64,000 nt of DNA from Flexithrix dorotheae DSM 6795 (GTDB lineage Bacteria; Bacteroidota; Bacteroidia; Cytophagales; Flammeovirgaceae), in assembly GCF_000379765.1 (NCBI RefSeq), contig NZ_KB903454.1:248001-312000 (forward strand). Direction: 5' to 3'. Position 1 is the first letter of the stretch; every line of letters starts with the position of its first letter. The notes under the pieces were generated by a model. It searched no databases. It saw only the letters and a list, made by a program, of their open reading frames with translations, and was not told the DNA's origin. Below, one piece after another: positions 60,507 to 64,000 of this stretch. A program made the position numbers and the translations under genes.

Positions 60507-60670
60507 AGAGCGTGTTTAAAATTTAGGTTTTCAAGCGAAAACGTCCAGTTTTGGGTTCTCACGAAAAAAAGAAAATTTTCGAATAGCAGCGCTATTTGGA
60601 AATTTTCTTTTGAAGTGAGGTTTCATAAATGGACGTTTGCAGCGAAACAGTTAAAATTTAAACACGCTCT
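60507..60670. repeat. Palindromic repeat element B (164 bp)
   Basis: One long imperfect inverted repeat. The outer arms AGAGCGTGTTTAAAATTT and AAAATTTAAACACGCTCT pair with one mismatch. The inner blocks CGTCCA/TGGACG and GAAAATTTTCGAATAGC/GCTATTTGGAAATTTTC also pair. The tip is at about 60585-60595. It shares its terminal GAGCnnGTTTAA motif with element A at 17737-17863. It reads as a non-autonomous repeat unit (MITE- or REP-like), 13 bases past the lepA stop. Confidence 0.65.
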
Positions 60671-60682
60671 TGTGCTTTTTCT

Positions 60683-62470
60683 TTAATCCAATTTTAGCAC
60701 CGCCATAAATGCCTCTTGAGGTATTTCAACACTTCCCACCTGTTTCATTCGTTTTTTACCCTTTTTCTGTTTCTCCAGAAGTTTCCTTTTCCGGGTAATA
60801 TCACCACCGTAACATTTCGCCAATACGTTTTTCCGCAAGGCTTTCACAGTTTCTCTGGCAATTACTTTGGTACTAATAGCTGCCTGGATGGCAATTTCAA
60901 ACTGTTGTCTAGGAATCAGCTCTTTCAGTTTTTCACAAATTCGTTTTCCCCAATCATAAGCTTTATCCCGGTGTACAATTGCAGATAAGGCATCCACTAC
61001 TTCCCCATTTAGCATTATATCAAGTTTTACCAGTTTTGAAGTCTGGAAACCAGTCAATTCATAATCAAATGAGGCATACCCTCTGGAAATCGTTTTTAAC
61101 TTATCGTAAAAGTCAAAAACAATTTCAGCCAATGGCATATCAAATTTCAGTTCTACCCTGTCTGCAGTAAGGTAAACTTGGTTTTTTAAAAGCCCTCTTT
61201 TATCCATACACAAGGATATCACGGGCCCCACAAAATCCGCTTTAGTAATAATTGAAGCAGCAATAAAGGGTTCCTCCACATAATCCAATAGATTGGAGGC
61301 GGGCATTTCCGATGGAGCATTTACTATGATTTTTTCCTTTTTGGTCGTAAATGCCTGATATTGTACAGAAGGAACCGTAGTAACGACTGTCATATCAAAT
61401 TCTCTTTCCAGCCTTTCCTGTACAATTTCCATGTGTAACATTCCAAGGAATCCACATCTAAAACCAAAGCCCAATGCAGCAGATGTTTCAGGTTCCCAAA
61501 CCAGCGATGCATCATTTAACTGAAGCTTTTCCATGGAACTTCTCAATTCTTCAAACTCAGTACTGTCCACAGGATAGATCCCCGCAAATACCATTGGTTT
61601 TACATCCTCAAAACCTTTAATGGCTTCTTTACATGGTTTTTCTACATGAGTAATTGTATCCCCTACTTTTACCTCCTTGGCTACTTTAATTCCTGAAATC
61701 AGGTAACCCACATTTCCCGTAGAAATCGTTTCTAAAGGTTGTTGTTTCAACTTCAAAACCCCGATTTCATCCGCATCATATGTTTTTCGGGTAGCCACAA
61801 ATTTCACCTTGTCCCCTTTATTAATTTTGCCATTCAATACACGGAAGTAAACTTCAACTCCCCGATAAGGATTAAAAACAGAATCAAAAATCAGGGCTTG
61901 TAAGGGTTCCTCAGGGTTGCCTTCAGGAGCGGGAATTCTTTGTACTATTGCATTCAGTATTTCCTTAATTCCAATTCCCTCTTTTGCACTCGCCCGGATG
62001 ATATCGTCCTTGTCACAACCAATAAGATCCACTATCTGATCGGAAACTTCCTCTGGCATTGCGCTAGGCAAATCTATTTTGTTCATTACAGGGATTATTT
62101 CCAAATCCTGATCAATGGCCAGGTATAAATTGGAAATGGTTTGGGCTTCAATTCCTTGCGCGGCATCCACAATTAACAATGCTCCTTCACAAGCCGCAAT
62201 TGCCCTGGAAACTTCATAAGAAAAATCCACATGACCAGGGGTATCAATCAGGTTTAAAGTAAAAACCTCCCCTTCATACTCATAGTTCATCTGGATGGCA
62301 TGACTCTTAATAGTAATGCCCCTTTCCCTTTCCAAATCCATATTATCAAGTAACTGGGCCTGCATTTCCCTTTGACTTACAGTTTGCGTAGTCTCCAATA
62401 ACCGGTCTGCCAGTGTACTTTTCCCATGATCGATATGGGCGATAATACAAAAATTCCTAATGTTCTTCAT
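60683..62470 (-). CDS. lepA: Elongation factor 4 (LepA)
   Basis: This 595-residue translational GTPase back-translocates stalled ribosomes. The start [19 protein letters not shown] (ATG 62470) matches other LepA proteins; an ATG five codons upstream is less likely. G motifs: AHIDHGKST (P-loop), DTPGHVDF (G3), MNKIDLPSA (G4) and SAKEGIGI (G5). The C-terminal region has the LepA-specific [20 protein letters not shown]. The length is normal. Confidence 0.96.
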   Translation of the reverse strand: MKNIRNFCIIAHIDHGKSTLADRLLETTQTVSQREMQAQLLDNMDLERERGITIKSHAIQMNYEYEGEVFTLNLIDTPGHVDFSYEVSRAIAACEGALLIVDAAQGIEAQTISNLYLAIDQDLEIIPVMNKIDLPSAMPEEVSDQIVDLIGCDKDDIIRASAKEGIGIKEILNAIVQRIPAPEGNPEEPLQALIFDSVFNPYRGVEVYFRVLNGKINKGDKVKFVATRKTYDADEIGVLKLKQQPLETISTGNVGYLISGIKVAKEVKVGDTITHVEKPCKEAIKGFEDVKPMVFAGIYPVDSTEFEELRSSMEKLQLNDASLVWEPETSAALGFGFRCGFLGMLHMEIVQERLEREFDMTVVTTVPSVQYQAFTTKKEKIIVNAPSEMPASNLLDYVEEPFIAASIITKADFVGPVISLCMDKRGLLKNQVYLTADRVELKFDMPLAEIVFDFYDKLKTISRGYASFDYELTGFQTSKLVKLDIMLNGEVVDALSAIVHRDKAYDWGKRICEKLKELIPRQQFEIAIQAAISTKVIARETVKALRKNVLAKCYGGDITRKRKLLEKQKKGKKRMKQVGSVEIPQEAFMAVLKLD

Positions 62471-62646
62471 CCTGCAAATGTACAAATGATTAAGTTAATT
62501 TAAACAGATATTATGTCCAGATTTTTTTATTATTTCGTTAAAGATGCTACCAAAAGAAATCCCATGAATTAACATAAAACAAACATCAAATTTTATATTT
62601 AAAACAGGTTGAAATTTTTCATTTACTAGAATTTATAAGATGTGCC

Positions 62647-64000
62647 TTATTCCAGAAAGGAATTATTGTAAATAGTGAAATGTTCATCAGAATAAACTTT
62701 TTCCATTGGTAGTTGTTCTACCTCTGTACCAAAAGATTTTTTTAGAATAATAAAGAACCTGCACCCCTCACCTTTCAAACGCAGTAAATAGTCCTTGGAT
62801 TTTAAATGATTATTGGAAGTAATCCAACCTTTGCGATGTGCCATATAAAGCGGAGTTGGGTAATACCCACAATTAATAGCCACCAAATCTCCCCGAGTTC
62901 CCCAATCATCCAATTTAGTTTCCAAAAGCTCCAGTTTTGCCATTTCAGATTTAATTAAAAACTGATGCTGTTGGTTGATAATTCCCTCTAAAGCAATGAA
63001 AAACAAAATAATTACACTCACCTTTTTCCGTGGAATGGATGACAAACCATACCCTGCCATAAGAGCCATTACCGGAACAAAGGGAATAATATAATATTCG
63101 TGAAAGGCAAAGTTGTATCCTGTTTTTAGAATTATGGGCAAAAGGAATATTGAAACAGAAATATATATATAAATTAAAAGTTTTTCCTTTTTATAAAAAC
63201 ACCAAAACAGTCCGAATAAGAATGAAAAAAAGCCAATATATTTCAGGGCCGTATCATAAAACCGTTTGAAGAATAATCCTAAATTATCGACCAGATCGGA
63301 AATAGCCTGTGTAATTGGAACACCCATAAAAAAATGGGAAAATGCATATGTTTCAGTAAGATAGGGATTCCAGTAAAAATACCACCATCCTACCAGACTG
63401 GACAAAATAAACCCACCAAAAACCATTGTGATTTTTTTCCTTCTATTCACTTTTTTATCCAAAAAAGGAATTATACAAACTCCAAGTAAACAAATGGCTG
63501 AAATTTTTGATAGTACCCCAAGAGTAGCCAACAAAGTAAATAACCCGAAACTAAAAATATTTCCATTTTTATAGAAATATTTTAGACCAAAATATAGACC
63601 AATAATGACCAAGGAGGCCGCAAATGTTTCTGGAATAATTTTTCGGGAATAATAAAACCAAACAGAGTTTAGTAAAATAATCCCGGAAAAAAAGGCTGTT
63701 TTTTGATTGATATAAATTCTGATAATACGGAAAAAATAAAAAATCCCTAAACTTGAGACCACCAGATTGATGAACCTGCCTGCAAAATGGGAATACCCAA
63801 AAATTTTTGACCACAAAAAAATCAGGTAATTGTAGATTGGAAATTCCATCCCGACAATTCCCTCTTTATTTCCGTTAAAATCCAGTCTGGGGTAAAGAAT
63901 ATTAGCATCTATTTCTAAAAAATTTCTGGCAACCATTGTGCCTATACTTTCACGCCAATTGTGAGTAATTTCCAATGGAGGGTTTGTAATTCCAATTAAC
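62647..64000 (-). CDS. GT39/ArnT-like membrane glycosyltransferase or mannosyltransferase, partial
   Basis: The frame is open to the right edge, so the N-terminus is outside; an internal TTG at 63975 is not a likely start, since coding sequence continues upstream (ITNPPLEITHNW). About 450 residues are visible, with some nine or more hydrophobic segments, and a short C-terminal soluble part (about the last 100 residues) with GDLVAINCGYYPTPLYMAHR. The beginning NPPLEITHNWRESIGT followed by ARNFLEIDANILYPRLD is typical of ArnT/PMT-like glycosyltransferases that use a polyprenyl-phosphate sugar. The acceptor is unknown. Confidence 0.78.
   Translation of the reverse strand, partial: LIGITNPPLEITHNWRESIGTMVARNFLEIDANILYPRLDFNGNKEGIVGMEFPIYNYLIFLWSKIFGYSHFAGRFINLVVSSLGIFYFFRIIRIYINQKTAFFSGIILLNSVWFYYSRKIIPETFAASLVIIGLYFGLKYFYKNGNIFSFGLFTLLATLGVLSKISAICLLGVCIIPFLDKKVNRRKKITMVFGGFILSSLVGWWYFYWNPYLTETYAFSHFFMGVPITQAISDLVDNLGLFFKRFYDTALKYIGFFSFLFGLFWCFYKKEKLLIYIYISVSIFLLPIILKTGYNFAFHEYYIIPFVPVMALMAGYGLSSIPRKKVSVIILFFIALEGIINQQHQFLIKSEMAKLELLETKLDDWGTRGDLVAINCGYYPTPLYMAHRKGWITSNNHLKSKDYLLRLKGEGCRFFIILKKSFGTEVEQLPMEKVYSDEHFTIYNNSFLE

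Larger units (their letters stand above)
60053..60682. other. Intergenic region with three hairpin elements
   Basis: These 630 bases lie between convergent genes. From left to right they hold a terminator (60081-60123), a perfect 15-bp-stem hairpin (60191-60228), about 270 bases of plain sequence, and the 164-bp palindromic element (60507-60670). No credible gene. Confidence 0.6.

Noticed and set aside
60438-60686. 82-codon plus-strand frame between the OstA-like gene and lepA
   Set aside because: Most of it is the palindromic element 60507-60670 read through by chance. It has no domain, and the protein is explained by the repeat.
62475-62482. TACATTTG box directly before the lepA ATG
   Set aside because: Too close: transcription would start inside the coding sequence, so it is likely chance or an alternative N-terminal codon stretch.

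Overview
The window is AT-rich DNA from a bacterium of the phylum Bacteroidota, most likely a Cytophagales-type aerobe. No rRNA is present to place it more precisely. The evidence is the gene content: a ctaB/cox III/cox III/cox IV/SCO/DUF420 cluster, a lipidated TamA homologue (TamL type), a PorE-like TPR-PD40-CRD-OmpA protein, an OstA-like protein beside tilS, and a B. fragilis-type mannan operon. Several genes also have TAnnTTTG -7 promoter boxes, which are typical of Bacteroidota. The genes are dense and mostly chromosomal housekeeping. I found no insertion sequence, prophage, CRISPR array or origin.

Layout. 1-3848: the end of a formimidoylglutamase gene, then two tandem, closely similar LptF/LptG-type permeases. 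4036-8564 (minus): a cytochrome oxidase assembly and subunit cluster that begins at ctaB and lacks subunits I and II. 8964-13526: an alpha/beta hydrolase, ruvC, a REP-like hairpin array, a repeat-flanked pair (HExxH protein plus SpoU methyltransferase) and a processive GT2 glycosyltransferase. 13846-17437: an NtrC-type response regulator and a TPR histidine kinase, converging. 17887-23649: a small membrane coiled-coil protein, DNA topoisomerase IV subunit A, a YcxB-like protein, a lipoprotein and biotin carboxylase. 24302-33834: TPR and PorE-like proteins, a lipoprotein, a large GHL10-Fn3-MuiA-like fusion, a sulfatase and an OsmC protein. 33879-34053: two identical tRNA-Glu genes. 34185-39135 (minus): a circularly permuted ATP-grasp/alpha-E fusion with transglutaminase, AraC regulator and a peroxiredoxin-like protein. 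39548-50346: SprT-like protein, rRNA/tRNA methyltransferase, TamL, fructosamine kinase, small hydrolase, sulfite-oxidase-like enzyme, M48 peptidase, thioredoxin, LEA-type lipoprotein and a Wzz-like protein. 50551-56199: the mannan operon (GH26, Na+/sugar symporter, GH130 mannosylglucose phosphorylase, cellobiose 2-epimerase). 56196-64000: a cNMP-binding protein, tilS, OstA-like protein, a 164-bp palindromic element, lepA and a GT39-like membrane protein that runs off the edge.

How the genes work together. The clearest pathway is mannan use. GH26 releases mannobiose and the symporter imports it. The epimerase turns mannobiose into mannosyl-glucose, which GH130 phosphorolyses to mannose 1-phosphate and glucose. 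A second theme is envelope biogenesis (LptF/G-like, OstA-like, TamL, PorE-like).

The best candidates for under-described biology are the ATP-grasp/alpha-E/transglutaminase/AraC operon, the GHL10-MuiA fusion, the cysteine-less SCO homologue in the oxidase cluster, the leader hairpin ahead of accC, and two families of dispersed palindromic repeats. Nothing here proves a wholly new system. All functional statements rest on motif and family recognition by eye, without database searches.
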